Notes: a model not told the origin generated them from the letters alone. Counted from the stretch's first letter, positions 28,907-38,573 are shown. The stretch is DNA of 64,000 bases from RFSX01 sp964591455 (GCA_964591455.1 CAZQDZ010000017.1:1-64000); one strand, 5' to 3'. Numbers and translations: made by a program.

Positions 28907-30409
28907 TTACTTAGCTTTCTTTTTCTTTTTGAAATTGCGAACTTTCTTGGTGAATTTATCAGACCTTCTATTTTTCTTTTTGTTTTTATCACGGCTACTG
29001 AAGGACCCACTTCCCCTGCGGCCTCTCCGAGGTCTTTCTCTATGATTTCTACTTTTACCCGACTTCTTTTTATCATATGACCCATCATCGAATTCATTAA
29101 GATCCTTTGAGGTGCCTAGATTTAGCCTGCCGAGTTCCTGGACCAATAATTTAGAAATCAGTTCTTCCTTAGAGATATTACCGAGAAGTAATTGGACATG
29201 ATCAGATAGTTTCTTGTCTACTTTCCCTAATGGATTAATGTCAGAAAAATCCATAGCCCAGTTAGTAAGTCTGATTTCAGCAATCTGGTCTACTTCTGGA
29301 ACCATCACTTTCTCAAAGCTTATGCTCAATATCTTTTGTAGCTTACCTATCCTATATTTCTCTTTCTTAGATATAAACGCTATAGACGTACCTTCTTTGC
29401 CAGCACGAGCAGTTCTGCCACTTCTGTGTGTGTAGTAAGCAATTTCATCAGGAAGACTAAAATGAAATACATGAGTCAAATCCTGCACATCGATACCTCT
29501 GGCTGCTACATCAGTAGCTATAAGCACTTGCAATTCATTACTTCTGAATCGACCCATGACCCTATCCCTTTGGCCTTGGCTCAAATCACCATGAAGAGCA
29601 TCTGCCTTGTATCCTTTTTGGAGTAGTCGCTCAGCTAACTCTTGTGTATCTCGTCGTGTTCTGCAAAAGACAACACCTCTCATTTGACCATGGATATCCA
29701 GAAATCGCATAAGCGCCTCTGTCTTGTTCCTTTGCTTAACGATAGTGTATAGGTGTTCTATGTTTTCGTTGACCTCAGTTTTTGCCTTAATTTGGACATC
29801 AATCGGATTGTCCATATATTTTTTGACAATTTTCCTAATGGCAGATGGCATGGTTGCAGAGAAAAGCCAAGTCTGTTTTTCATCTGGTGTATAACTGAGA
29901 ATTTCATCCAGTTCATCTTTGAATCCCATGTTGAGCATTTCATCTGCTTCATCTAGGACAAGATATTTGAGATTATTGAGTTTGACTGCTTTTCTATTGA
30001 TAAGGTCGATAAGTCTCCCGGGAGTAGCTATAATAACATGTTGCGTCTTTTTGAGCGCTTTAATTTGATTCTGGATAGGAGAGCCACCATACACCACTAG
30101 CACATTGATTTTCGGCATATGACTGCTAAACAATGTGAGCTGCTGAGCAATTTGCTTTCCAAGTTCTCTTGTGGGCGCTAGAATCAGCCCTTGCGTCATA
30201 TTCTCTGATGGATCTAATAAGTCCAGTAGGGGTAATCCAAAGGCAGCTGTTTTCCCTGTTCCTGTTTGTGCCAAGCCTATGAAATCTCTGTCCTCTCCTA
30301 GTAGTCTAGGTATAGCTTGTTTTTGGATGTCGGTTGGTGTCTCAAACTGAAGTTCCTGAAGTGCTTCGAGGATTTCTGAAGACAATCCCAACTTTTTAAA
30401 TGAACTCAA
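28907..30409 (-). CDS. DEAD-box ATP-dependent RNA helicase
   Basis: The product is 500 residues and carries the full helicase motif set: a Q-motif region (FETPTDIQ), motif I AQTGTGKT (47-54), Ia PTRELG, Ib TPGRL, motif II DEAD (153-156), motif III SAT, motif IV-V (VFCRTRRDTQ, ATDVAARGIDV) and motif VI HRSGRTARAG. The C-terminus is a long Lys/Arg/Ser/Gly-rich tail ending in a poly-Lys stretch, as in RhlE/CsdA-type cold-shock helicases that remodel rRNA and mRNA. The start is TTG at 30409; an in-frame stop lies just upstream, with no ATG or GTG between. It lies 85 bases after rsmE on the same strand, so both may be co-transcribed for ribosome work. The precise subfamily is uncertain. Confidence 0.95.
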   Translation of the reverse strand: MSSFKKLGLSSEILEALQELQFETPTDIQKQAIPRLLGEDRDFIGLAQTGTGKTAAFGLPLLDLLDPSENMTQGLILAPTRELGKQIAQQLTLFSSHMPKINVLVVYGGSPIQNQIKALKKTQHVIIATPGRLIDLINRKAVKLNNLKYLVLDEADEMLNMGFKDELDEILSYTPDEKQTWLFSATMPSAIRKIVKKYMDNPIDVQIKAKTEVNENIEHLYTIVKQRNKTEALMRFLDIHGQMRGVVFCRTRRDTQELAERLLQKGYKADALHGDLSQGQRDRVMGRFRSNELQVLIATDVAARGIDVQDLTHVFHFSLPDEIAYYTHRSGRTARAGKEGTSIAFISKKEKYRIGKLQKILSISFEKVMVPEVDQIAEIRLTNWAMDFSDINPLGKVDKKLSDHVQLLLGNISKEELISKLLVQELGRLNLGTSKDLNEFDDGSYDKKKSGKSRNHRERPRRGRRGSGSFSSRDKNKKKNRRSDKFTKKVRNFKKKKKAK

Positions 30410-30494
30410 ATGCAGTGATTCATGGCGTTAATAATGGCACAAATGTACTCTAATTAATACTGCGAACTACTAAGAAAGATTTATAAGCTGCTTC

Positions 30495-31196
30495 TTATAG
30501 CATTATCCTTGCCATTATAGTGCAGGCTACTATGGCTGCAGTTTCAGTTCTTAGTCTATTATGGGATATATTGACAGGTATATATCCTGCCTCTAATGCC
30601 AACTTAATTTCTGATTCAGTAAAATCACCTTCTGGCCCAATTAGAATAGAACTATGAGGGCTTTCCTCGTTGAGGGTGTATAAGTTTTTATGCTCGAGTC
30701 GGTAAGATGCTATATAGTTTGTAGTATGATTAGCTGTTATTTGTGATATCACTTTATCATAATGTATTAATTCATGTATTACAGGGTGATAAGGTCTCAG
30801 GCTTTGGAGTGCAGCGCTTCTCAAGACCTTTCTGGATCTCTCCAGATTGACCTTTTGTCGTTCACTCCTCTGAGTAATCAGTGGCATAATATCGGTGACG
30901 CCAATCTCTACTGATTTTTCTACTAACCACTCCCATCTGGCTCTGGTTTTTGGAGGAGCAACTGCCAAGATTAATGTATAATCCTTAGGGGCATGCTCTG
31001 TTACATCCAAGACCTTTAGGTGAGCTTCTTGTTTTTTAATTTTATCTATTTGTGCGCTCGCTGTAAGTCCCTTTCCATTGCTTATGGGAATGGTGTCACC
31101 TACTTGATGACGTAATACCTTAATGCAATGATGAAATTCATCCGCTTGCAACAGGGCATTATTTGAATCTATAGTATGTACATAGAATTGTATCAT
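30495..31196 (-). CDS. rsmE: 16S rRNA (uracil(1498)-N(3))-methyltransferase RsmE
   Basis: The product is 233 residues, normal for RsmE. The N-terminal PUA-like part has the pattern H-H-C-x-K-V-L-R around residues 22-29. The C-terminal SPOUT domain contains the SAM-binding knot with LIGPEGDF (about 185-192) and, near the end, ISHNRLRTETA. The enzyme methylates N3 of U1498 in 16S rRNA within the assembled 30S subunit, using S-adenosylmethionine. It is 19 bases downstream of a small membrane protein gene and upstream of a DEAD-box helicase on the same strand. Confidence 0.95.
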   Translation of the reverse strand: MIQFYVHTIDSNNALLQADEFHHCIKVLRHQVGDTIPISNGKGLTASAQIDKIKKQEAHLKVLDVTEHAPKDYTLILAVAPPKTRARWEWLVEKSVEIGVTDIMPLITQRSERQKVNLERSRKVLRSAALQSLRPYHPVIHELIHYDKVISQITANHTTNYIASYRLEHKNLYTLNEESPHSSILIGPEGDFTESEIKLALEAGYIPVNISHNRLRTETAAIVACTIMARIML

Positions 31197-31215
31197 ATAA
31201 CCCTACTCGTCACGA

Positions 31216-31674
31216 TTAGATTAAATGATCTGATATAGTATCTTTGGTCAGAGTAGTATCTTTTGGCTTACCTGATATTTTCCATCCTAGAAAAGCCATC
31301 GGTAAGTAAGCAAGTAATAAATCTGAGATTGTAAACCACATGGGCTGTTCCTTCAGAAAATAAACCATGTATGTGCCTCCTAGTAGAAATATGCTACCTA
31401 CTATCATAGCCATGAAGTAATGCTTGCTTGCAGAGAATCTGGCAGCCCAAAATGCACCGATCAAAGTACCCAATGCATGTGCGACCCAAGGTAAAATCAT
31501 ATGCTTATTCTCAAGTAGATGAAATGTCTCAGTCAGCTTTTCAGGTGTAGAATTATCAAAGCCCTCTGGGAAGGGTATTATAGCTCCACTAAATTTGATG
31601 ACCATAGAGTTAACAACAGAGCCTATAGCAAAGCCCAATATAACGGCTAATATATTTTTTAGAACAGGAGGCAT
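31216..31674 (-). CDS. Small integral membrane protein of unknown function
   Basis: The product is 152 residues from ATG 31674; a TTG at 31710 could extend it by 12 residues. Four hydrophobic helices are visible: an N-terminal one with a glycine-rich face (LAVILGFAIGSVVNSMVI), a second around WVAHALGTLIGAFWAA, a third around AMIVGSIFLLGGTYMVYFL, and a fourth around LLLAYLPMAFLGW. A soluble loop of about 25 residues separates the first two. The G-x-x-x-G-type packing and small size are common in uncharacterised Bacteroidota membrane proteins. The close gap to rsmE (19 bases) suggests they share an mRNA, but no functional link follows from this. Confidence 0.75.
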   Translation of the reverse strand: MPPVLKNILAVILGFAIGSVVNSMVIKFSGAIIPFPEGFDNSTPEKLTETFHLLENKHMILPWVAHALGTLIGAFWAARFSASKHYFMAMIVGSIFLLGGTYMVYFLKEQPMWFTISDLLLAYLPMAFLGWKISGKPKDTTLTKDTISDHLI

Positions 31675-31710
31675 AATAGATATTAAGGTTAACCAAGAAT
31701 ATCTCCCCAA

Positions 31711-32046
31711 GGTATAAATTCCTTTAATATTATTAACTAAATGCTAAGTACTAGATATAGTAAGCCTCACAGAATTGCTGGTTTCATGGCGCTTGGATAA
31801 GATCTCATAAGTCTAGGTGTAGAGATGTATGGTGTCCTCTGTGACTGTGGACAAGTGTCTATGAAGAAAAGCACATACCAAGAGTATTGCTTGCGAAATA
31901 GAGCTTTTTATAAAATTAACATATCACTTCATTATAATTAATTTGGGGTTAAATCAATGACTTTATTAATTGCAAATAAATCTTTTCTTCATTTTTATAC
32001 TGTCAAGCAAAAATGCTAGTCAATTCCTGACGAACAACTTTTGATT
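31711..32046. other. Intergenic region between divergent genes
   Basis: About 340 bases separate the minus-strand membrane protein gene from the plus-strand outer-membrane-type gene. Both promoters should lie here. I see no coding region, tRNA-like fold or convincing promoter pair; the right half (about 31910-32046) is strongly AT-rich. Confidence 0.4.
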
Positions 32047-32077
32047 ATGCGAACTTCCATTATTATTTTTTTTTGTG

Positions 32078-32521
32078 ATGTGTGCCTGTCTACAATCAGA
32101 TGCACAAATTTTAAATAACCCGAGGGTAGGTGGTAATATACTGCACGGTGGACCAAGTACAGGTCTACTCTATGAACTTAATTTTCGATTAGGTATCAGA
32201 GGAGATAAATTCGACTTAATTGCACGCTATACCACCAATGCAAATACAACCGATCGGGTGACTTTTGGGATTATATATAAGCCCATTCAATTAGGCCGTT
32301 TTTATCCTAGTATTGGATTTGGTCTTAGCTATAATTTCGAAAAATTATTTGGTTTTGAAGAACGTGATAAATTCTTAAGCCTAGAAGTACCTTTAATGCT
32401 CAACTATCGTATTACTAATCGAGTTGAAATCAATGGCGGATATATATTCCGTGAATCAAAGTTTAGCAGAGCCAATAATAATAATCTGACACTAGGTGTC
32501 AATGTAGCCATCGGCAATTAA
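32078..32521 (+). CDS. Small outer-membrane beta-barrel-like protein, signal peptide out of frame
   Basis: As the sequence stands the product is about 147 residues and begins in the middle of what should be a signal peptide (MCACLQSDAQ). The rest has alternating strands with Gly and aromatic residues (FRLGIRGDKFDLIARY, FYPSIGFGLSYNF, RVEINGGYIF, LTLGVNVAIG), like a small outer-membrane barrel. Upstream, ATG 32047 opens a frame MRTSIIIFF that runs into a 9-T tract at 32066-32074. With eight Ts it would join this frame and give a complete signal peptide, cleaved after SDAQ. The intact gene was therefore probably 32047-32521, with a one-base insertion, a phase-variable tract or a sequence error. 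The barrel family is not identified. Confidence 0.7.
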   Translation: MCACLQSDAQILNNPRVGGNILHGGPSTGLLYELNFRLGIRGDKFDLIARYTTNANTTDRVTFGIIYKPIQLGRFYPSIGFGLSYNFEKLFGFEERDKFLSLEVPLMLNYRITNRVEINGGYIFRESKFSRANNNNLTLGVNVAIGN

Positions 32522-32527
32522 AGACGA

Positions 32528-33256
32528 TTATTTCTTATAACTGGATGGAGGTCTGAATGGTCTGACCTCTACCTTAGAAGGCAACGTACGAGCTGGCATA
32601 GTGAGTAAGTCGATTACTAATTTTCCAATGTCTTCTGGTTGAATTTTCCAGGCATCTTTAGTCTTGCTAGGCTTGTGATTATTAAAGAAGGTAGATACAG
32701 AACCTGGCATAATTGTACTGCATTTAATATCATACGGCCTTAAGTCCATCATCATTGCTTGGGTAAATCCAACAAGTCCAAATTTACTGGCGTTATACGC
32801 CGTCCCTTTTTCAAAAAAATTAGTACCAGCAAGACTGGCTATGGTGATGATATATCCTTTAGTTCTAATCAGAGACGCTATGCTGGCTTTGCATGAATTA
32901 AATACACCAGTAAGATTGACGTCTATGGTTTCACTCCATTGTTTTGGCGTGAGATCTTCTATGCTATGGAAATGACCTATGCCAGCATTTGCAATGAGTA
33001 CATCTAATTTTCTCCACTCTTTTTTTAATGCTGAAACGGCCGCTTTTTGATCCTTGAGATTAGCCACATTTCCAGCATGTCCAATTATCCTTCCTTTATA
33101 TTTTTTGTCTAGCTTTTTCACCACTTCATTGACAGCAGATTTTTTTCTTCCAGTTATCATTACTCTCATTCCATTTTGCAACATCGCGACTGCTATGCCA
33201 AGTCCTATTCCTTTGGTTCCACCTGTAATTAGTGCCGTTTTATTTTCTATACTCAT
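32528..33256 (-). CDS. Short-chain dehydrogenase/reductase (SDR) family oxidoreductase
   Basis: The product is 242 residues, the usual length for a classical SDR. It has the NAD(P)-binding TGGTKGIG motif (11-18), the NAG motif (ANAGIG), a catalytic Ser in the ITIASLAG strand and the YNASK catalytic pair near residue 150. An Arg after the glycine motif (TGRKK) suggests NADP(H) preference, as in FabG-like reductases. The substrate cannot be predicted. The gene is convergent with the outer-membrane-type gene to its left (6-base gap) and lies about 190 bases upstream of the GH36 3' end, on the same strand but unrelated in theme. Confidence 0.92.
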   Translation of the reverse strand: MSIENKTALITGGTKGIGLGIAVAMLQNGMRVMITGRKKSAVNEVVKKLDKKYKGRIIGHAGNVANLKDQKAAVSALKKEWRKLDVLIANAGIGHFHSIEDLTPKQWSETIDVNLTGVFNSCKASIASLIRTKGYIITIASLAGTNFFEKGTAYNASKFGLVGFTQAMMMDLRPYDIKCSTIMPGSVSTFFNNHKPSKTKDAWKIQPEDIGKLVIDLLTMPARTLPSKVEVRPFRPPSSYKK

Positions 33257-33448
33257 TCTTGTTTTTTTGTTTTAAATTCTAAACTAAAGATACAAATAGG
33301 AAATGATATTAGAGTAGACCTGGCGGTTGCTTAACATTAAAATGGAGATAGCTTATTTATATACTTTCATTTATTTCAAGAATAAAATTGTTTCAGAAAT
33401 CCAAATATAACAGAGCTATTTATAGGCATACATCCAACTCTGCCACAA

Positions 33449-35656
33449 TTATTTTGGATATCTTTTAAATATATATAAGTGTGACGAAAAGTCACCTTTG
33501 TCCATGTAAGTTACATAATCATTCTCTTGGAATACCGAGACATGCGGAAGTGTAATCCCACTATACATTAGCTGATCTCCGGCATAGGACTCCTGATTAA
33601 GTTTGTAACTAGCTTTAGCGTCTAGGCCTTTAAGCTTTATCTGACGAAATGGTAGGTTTGGAGCAGAAAGGATGTGAAAATAAACTACAAAAATCTTCGA
33701 ATGATCAGCTGTTTTATATTGCCAACATACTTCATTGTCATTTTTTCTGAGTCTATAAAAGTGACCACCAAGCATATCCTTCTGACTGGATTTAATAAAG
33801 TCGGTATATTTTTGTAGTTCTTGCTTGTGATTAACTAAGTCAGTTTCATTCAATGATAAGCCTCTTGCTGCACTTAATACCCCTGCAAGGAATCTTGTTT
33901 TGAGAGAAGTGATTCTACCATTCTGATGATTAGGTGAGGGACCTATATATGAGGCAAGCACTTCATTTGGTAATAAAAAAGAGGCGCCATGGATTATATC
34001 TAAGCGACCTATCGGATCACACATATCTGACGTCCAAGTTTGTGTCATAAAAGAGAGCATGCCTAAATCACATCTATTGCCACCACTAGCACAATTTTCA
34101 AATATGATGTTAGGATATGTATCGGTTAGTCTGCTTATGAGATCATATAGACCTAAGATGTAGCGATGTGCTACTTCGCCTTGTCTATTATCAGGAAGTC
34201 CTATGGATCCGATCTCTGTCATGGCTCTATTCATGTCCCATTTAACGTAGTCTATATCTCCACAAGAAAATAAATCACTCAGCGTACTGTAGAGATAGTC
34301 TACTACCGCTTGCTGAGAGAGATCGAGGGTGAGTTGATGCCGACCTAGAGAAGATTTTCTACCTGGTACTTGGATGACCCATTCGGGATGCTGCTTGTAC
34401 AGATTACTTATAGGGCTTACCATTTCTGGTTCTACCCAGAGACCAAATTTTAATCCTTTTGCTTTGACTTGTGCTGCTAACCATGGTATGCCTTCTGACA
34501 TTTTTGACTTATCTTCTGACCAGTCACCTAAGGAGGTCGTATCGTCATTGCGACCTTCAAACCAGCCATCATCCAATACAATCATATCAAGCCCTATCTC
34601 TAAGGCTCTGTCACCCAAAGCAAGCACCTTCTCTGAACTTACATCAAAGTAGCAAGCCTCCCATGTATTGAGGTAAGATGGTCTTGGTTTTTTCTTAAAT
34701 CGTTCTGGGGTAATTCTATCTCGAATAAATTGGTGCCACAAATGACTCATCTCACTCAAGCCATTGGAAGAATATACGTGAAGAGCCTCAGGAGTGGAGA
34801 ATGACTCGCCAGCATCTAGGTGCCACTTAAAATCAAAAGGATTAATACCTGCTAGAACACGAACATCTTGGAATTCAGATTTTTCTACGGACATAGCAAA
34901 ATTGCCACTATAGACAAGAGTGGTACCATATACTTGACCGTAATCCTCATTAGCTTCTTTTTCCATTATAGCTATAAAAGGAAAATGTGCAGCACTAGAG
35001 GCTCCTCTCGTGCTGTCTACAACAAATCTACCTGTAGGGATAGAAAATCTTTCTACATTAAATTCTCTTGCCCAAGTGCCATGAAGATGCATCAGGTCAT
35101 AGTCTCCTGAAGAAAAATTAAGCGCAGTAGAAGCCATGCCTTCAATGGATATGGGCTTTGCACTATTATTTGTAATCGACGCTGACTTTGCTAGCACGCC
35201 ATAATTCTCATAGACCGTGTAGTGCAATTTGAGTTCCAGATCTAACAGGGTGTCTTCTAGAATGAGTGTCAATGTTTCTGATCCTCCTTCTCTGGCTGAT
35301 GGTAGACCATAAAGTGAAGGTTTATGAGAAGAGATAATATGAGATTTATATAAAAAGGAGAAAACTGAATTGCCATCTGCATTCCTTCCACTAAAAGCTG
35401 GCAATCTATAATCAGACCTTCCATAGAGTGGGTATTCTAAGGGTAGACCATTGAGGTTAAGATTTTTGACACCTTCAAAATCAGAAGTCAGTGGGCGCAA
35501 AGTTAATTTGTGAGGGACTTGAGCATTAAATGGTGAAGCTAATTTTCTTCCAAAGTAGGTATGTTGAATGTGACCTTCTTTTGATACCTTTAAAAGATAA
35601 TCAAACCATTTGTTAGATAGGGAGAAGATTTGGTTATTTTCGACAATTACTGGCAT
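33449..35656 (-). CDS. Alpha-galactosidase, glycoside hydrolase family 36
   Basis: The product is 735 residues, typical of bacterial GH36. An N-terminal beta-supersandwich is followed by a (beta/alpha)8 barrel with DDGWF, LWVEPEMV, the nucleophile Asp474 in KWDMNR, ENCASGG and the acid/base Asp544 in WTSDMCD. The 70-residue spacing between the two Asp agrees with characterised family members. The enzyme releases terminal alpha-galactose from galactosides such as melibiose, raffinose or galactosylglycerols. It starts MPVIVENNQ and has no signal peptide, so it should act in the cytoplasm on imported sugars. It is divergent from a sodium/solute symporter gene, with 103 bases between the starts, and is the left end of the galactoside locus. 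Confidence 0.95.
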   Translation of the reverse strand: MPVIVENNQIFSLSNKWFDYLLKVSKEGHIQHTYFGRKLASPFNAQVPHKLTLRPLTSDFEGVKNLNLNGLPLEYPLYGRSDYRLPAFSGRNADGNSVFSFLYKSHIISSHKPSLYGLPSAREGGSETLTLILEDTLLDLELKLHYTVYENYGVLAKSASITNNSAKPISIEGMASTALNFSSGDYDLMHLHGTWAREFNVERFSIPTGRFVVDSTRGASSAAHFPFIAIMEKEANEDYGQVYGTTLVYSGNFAMSVEKSEFQDVRVLAGINPFDFKWHLDAGESFSTPEALHVYSSNGLSEMSHLWHQFIRDRITPERFKKKPRPSYLNTWEACYFDVSSEKVLALGDRALEIGLDMIVLDDGWFEGRNDDTTSLGDWSEDKSKMSEGIPWLAAQVKAKGLKFGLWVEPEMVSPISNLYKQHPEWVIQVPGRKSSLGRHQLTLDLSQQAVVDYLYSTLSDLFSCGDIDYVKWDMNRAMTEIGSIGLPDNRQGEVAHRYILGLYDLISRLTDTYPNIIFENCASGGNRCDLGMLSFMTQTWTSDMCDPIGRLDIIHGASFLLPNEVLASYIGPSPNHQNGRITSLKTRFLAGVLSAARGLSLNETDLVNHKQELQKYTDFIKSSQKDMLGGHFYRLRKNDNEVCWQYKTADHSKIFVVYFHILSAPNLPFRQIKLKGLDAKASYKLNQESYAGDQLMYSGITLPHVSVFQENDYVTYMDKGDFSSHLYIFKRYPK

Positions 35657-35759
35657 TCTTATTTTAGATATATTTTTTCATCAATTTATGCGATAAAAAA
35701 AGCTAAGTAAATAAATTCTAACAGGTTAAAGCCTATTTTAATAATCAATAAATTTCTTT

Positions 35760-37223
35760 ATGAAACTGCAAGCTACTCAAATCGCAGTATTCCTTGGATT
35801 AACTGCTCTCATTGCCTTAGTCACATATCTGTATTGCAGAGGGAAAAGAGGATCAGATAATGGAGAGAAAGAATACTTCTTAGCTGGTGGCGACTTGAAG
35901 TGGTACTTTGTTGCAGGATCAATCACTCTAACTAATCTTTCTACAGATCAGTTAGTTGGGATGAATGGTAACCAGATGGCGCTGCTGGCATGGTGGGAGT
36001 TGGCTGCAGTGGCTGGATTACTTATGCTCACCTTCATATTTATACCTGTCTATTATAGATATAAATGTACAACGACAACAGAATTACTAGAGCGCAGATA
36101 TAACAATCCTCACATAAGAGCACTGATATCGATGCTATTTCTTGCTGGAAATGTCTTTATATTCTTACCTGCAATCTTGTATGGAGGGTCATTATTTATG
36201 CAGCAAATGTTTGGCTTAGAAGACCTTAATATCTACTATATGGCTGTAGCTTTTGCCTTAGTAGGGACCGCTTATGCTGTCTTTGGAGGCCTCCGAGCAG
36301 TAGCAGTATCTGATACTTTTTCTGGCATCTTGTTATTGTCGCTAGCCATATATGTTGTATGGATGGCTCTTAAAGCGATTAATTTTGATTTTTCTGGAAT
36401 TCCTGCTGAGCGCCTTTCACTGATTGGTGGCTATGAATCTCCCATACCTTTTGCCACCTTGTTTACAGGTATGATTTTTATACAGATGTTTTACTGGTCT
36501 ACTAATCAGACCATTACACAGCGGGCAATGGCATCTCCATCAGTCAAAGAAGCTCAGAAAGGTATACTTGCTGCCGCCTTAATAAGGTTTCTTATAGTAC
36601 CACCAATCATTGTCTTGCCTGGTATTATCTCTTACAAATTGTATGGTGAAATAACTAACAATAAAGCGTTTGGTATGATTGTCAGTGATTTATTACCGCA
36701 GGCACTAACTGGCGCTTTTGCGGCGGCTATTGCTGCGGCAGTTCTTACAACTTTCAATTCTATATTAAATGCCTCTGCTGCACTATGGGTATGTGATGTC
36801 CATGAGACCTATATTAAAAAGAATCCTAATGTACCTCGTCTTACTTTTATAGTATCTGTGATTATGGTCATCTTAGCCTTCATAATGTTTCCAGTCTTCT
36901 TACACGCAGAGAATCTCATTAATCTAGTCCAAGAGCTTTATGGGTTCTTGTCTATGCCTATACTTGCGGCCTTTATGGTAGGCTTGTTGTTTAAAAATGT
37001 CGATGCTACAGCTGTTATTATTGCCGTAATACTAGGTGTCCTACTGTATGCATTTTTCACGCGAGTATGGCCTATGTTACCGGGTGGAAACTACATTCAT
37101 ATGATGGCTATCACATTGATATTCAGTGTATTAATATCACTAATTATTAATAAAGTGCTCTATGGAAAGACTGCAGTTTGGGATGCACACAATGTCTTCG
37201 GTCGCAATGCAGGATCTGCTTAA
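35760..37223 (+). CDS. Sodium/solute symporter (SSS family), probable sugar transporter
   Basis: The product is 487 residues with about 13 hydrophobic helices and the SSS signature regions: an unwound first core helix near NLSTDQLVGMNG, GGLRAVAVSDTFSG, and an SGI-like helix later. The pattern YW-S-T-N-Q-x-I-x-Q-R is typical of SGLT-type sugar symporters in Bacteroidota. It should move a sugar or small glycoside across the inner membrane with Na+. Its position, divergent from the alpha-galactosidase and upstream of the regulator and SusCD genes, points to galactose or small alpha-galactosides. The C-terminus, with YGKTAVWDAHNVFGRN, is the same element found as a remnant before the GH42 gene. 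Confidence 0.93.
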   Translation: MKLQATQIAVFLGLTALIALVTYLYCRGKRGSDNGEKEYFLAGGDLKWYFVAGSITLTNLSTDQLVGMNGNQMALLAWWELAAVAGLLMLTFIFIPVYYRYKCTTTTELLERRYNNPHIRALISMLFLAGNVFIFLPAILYGGSLFMQQMFGLEDLNIYYMAVAFALVGTAYAVFGGLRAVAVSDTFSGILLLSLAIYVVWMALKAINFDFSGIPAERLSLIGGYESPIPFATLFTGMIFIQMFYWSTNQTITQRAMASPSVKEAQKGILAAALIRFLIVPPIIVLPGIISYKLYGEITNNKAFGMIVSDLLPQALTGAFAAAIAAAVLTTFNSILNASAALWVCDVHETYIKKNPNVPRLTFIVSVIMVILAFIMFPVFLHAENLINLVQELYGFLSMPILAAFMVGLLFKNVDATAVIIAVILGVLLYAFFTRVWPMLPGGNYIHMMAITLIFSVLISLIINKVLYGKTAVWDAHNVFGRNAGSA

Positions 37224-37264
37224 ATCTCTCTTCTGAATTCATATAAATTGGTTATTCCTTGTGC

Positions 37265-37278
37265 ATTATCTAGATAAT
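37265..37278. promoter_or_regulatory. Perfect 14-bp palindrome, candidate operator upstream of the GntR-type gene
   Basis: ATTATCTAGATAAT reads the same on both strands and lies in the 276-base gap before the regulator gene. A second, shorter inverted repeat, TCTAA-TTGG-TTAGA, is at 37347-37360, and a direct repeat AGTATAG-TAC-AGTATAG at 37469-37485. Any of these could be an operator for the regulator; the assignment is position-based only. Confidence 0.25.
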
Positions 37279-37499
37279 TGGGATAATTCGGAATATACTG
37301 AATGTCAATTTTTTCATCTGGTAGCCTTCGAACTTCTTAAGTAAGGTCTAATTGGTTAGAATATTCAAGTCAAAATATTATTTCCTCTTAGCATAAATTA
37401 GAGTAATATATAATTGGCTCAACATTTACATGAAAAGTAAAATTTTATTTAGCTTAGCGTAACGCAATAGTATAGTACAGTATAGTTCCTTATCGATGT

Positions 37500-38516
37500 A
37501 TGACAGATTTAATTAACCAAATAAGAATTCTCAATGATATTCCAGATATCACCAAGCATGAGAAGATTATTGAGGGAATCTGTAATAGTATAGAAGCTTC
37601 TTATCTAAATAAAGGAGATTCTATACCAAGCATCAATCAGTTATCTAGTGAGTTGGGTTTTGCAAGAGAAACAATTGTTAAAGCATACAATGAGCTCAAA
37701 GATAGAGGCATTGTCCAATCCAAAAGAGGGCTAGGTTATTTTGTAACCAATGATGATGTGAAAGCTAAAATGAATATCGCATTGGTGATGTATGGATTCC
37801 AAACGTTCCAGCAGACATTCTATAATACACTGCGTAAATCGCTCTGCGCTAATTACAAAATCGATGTCTATTTTCATCATAACAACTTGGATGTATATAA
37901 GAGTATTCTGGAGAATATAAGGATGAAATATGGTGTCTATATTGTTGCGCCAATTCAAAAGGAAGATGGAGAAATATTTCTAAAGTCAATCCCACCTAAA
38001 AAATTATTGATTGTAGATAGATATCAATATTTAGGCGATCATATTGCCCATATAACTCAAGATTTTGAGGCTTCTCTAAATTCCATATTTAATGAGCTGA
38101 CAATGCGGTTCAAGCGTTTTAAGAAAGTTGTTTTTTTCTTCAAAGAAGATTCAGATTATCCGATTGGAATCAGAGATACTTTTAGGGCATATTGCAGACG
38201 TGAGAACATAATATTAGAAGCACATGAGGAGTATGATATAAACTTGCTAGAGAAGAATGTAGCTTACTTCACAGTTGGAGATGGCGATTTGTGGAATCTT
38301 ATCAAGGACGCTAAGGATGCAGGTTATTCTTTTGGAAAAGATATAGGTATCTTATCCCATAATGATTCTCCTGTGAAGTCATTTATAGTAGGCGGAATTA
38401 CCACTTTCTCTACTGACTTTGAATTAATGGCGAAAAAAGCTGCAAAATATATAGAAGCTAGGGTATTGGTAAAAGAAATAGTGCCTATTGAACTCATTTT
38501 ACGCAATACCATATAA
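37500..38516 (+). CDS. GntR-type transcriptional regulator with sugar-binding-like C-terminal domain
   Basis: The product is 338 residues. The N-terminal winged helix-turn-helix (about 10-78) has the GntR pattern: SIPSINQLSSELGFARETIV, then AYNELKDRGIVQSKRGLGYFV. The rest (about 85-335) resembles a type I periplasmic-binding (LacI-like) effector domain, with alternating strands and helices such as IALVMYGFQ, YIVAPIQ and IGILSHNDSPV. Such regulators bind a sugar or sugar phosphate and control nearby genes. It lies between the symporter and susC genes and is probably the local repressor or activator of the galactoside locus. Its inducer is unknown; galactose or a galactoside is a reasonable guess. 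Palindromes upstream could serve autoregulation. Confidence 0.9.
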   Translation: MTDLINQIRILNDIPDITKHEKIIEGICNSIEASYLNKGDSIPSINQLSSELGFARETIVKAYNELKDRGIVQSKRGLGYFVTNDDVKAKMNIALVMYGFQTFQQTFYNTLRKSLCANYKIDVYFHHNNLDVYKSILENIRMKYGVYIVAPIQKEDGEIFLKSIPPKKLLIVDRYQYLGDHIAHITQDFEASLNSIFNELTMRFKRFKKVVFFFKEDSDYPIGIRDTFRAYCRRENIILEAHEEYDINLLEKNVAYFTVGDGDLWNLIKDAKDAGYSFGKDIGILSHNDSPVKSFIVGGITTFSTDFELMAKKAAKYIEARVLVKEIVPIELILRNTI

Positions 38517-38573
38517 GAAGATAAGTATGAAATTCAATTATTAAACCAGTTTATTAATATAATTAAAATCACT

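Noticed and set aside
30405..30426. A tiny minus-strand frame, MNHCI, overlapping the helicase TTG start, as a leader peptide
   Set aside because: Five codons are expected by chance, and there is no attenuator hairpin or regulatory codon cluster to support it.
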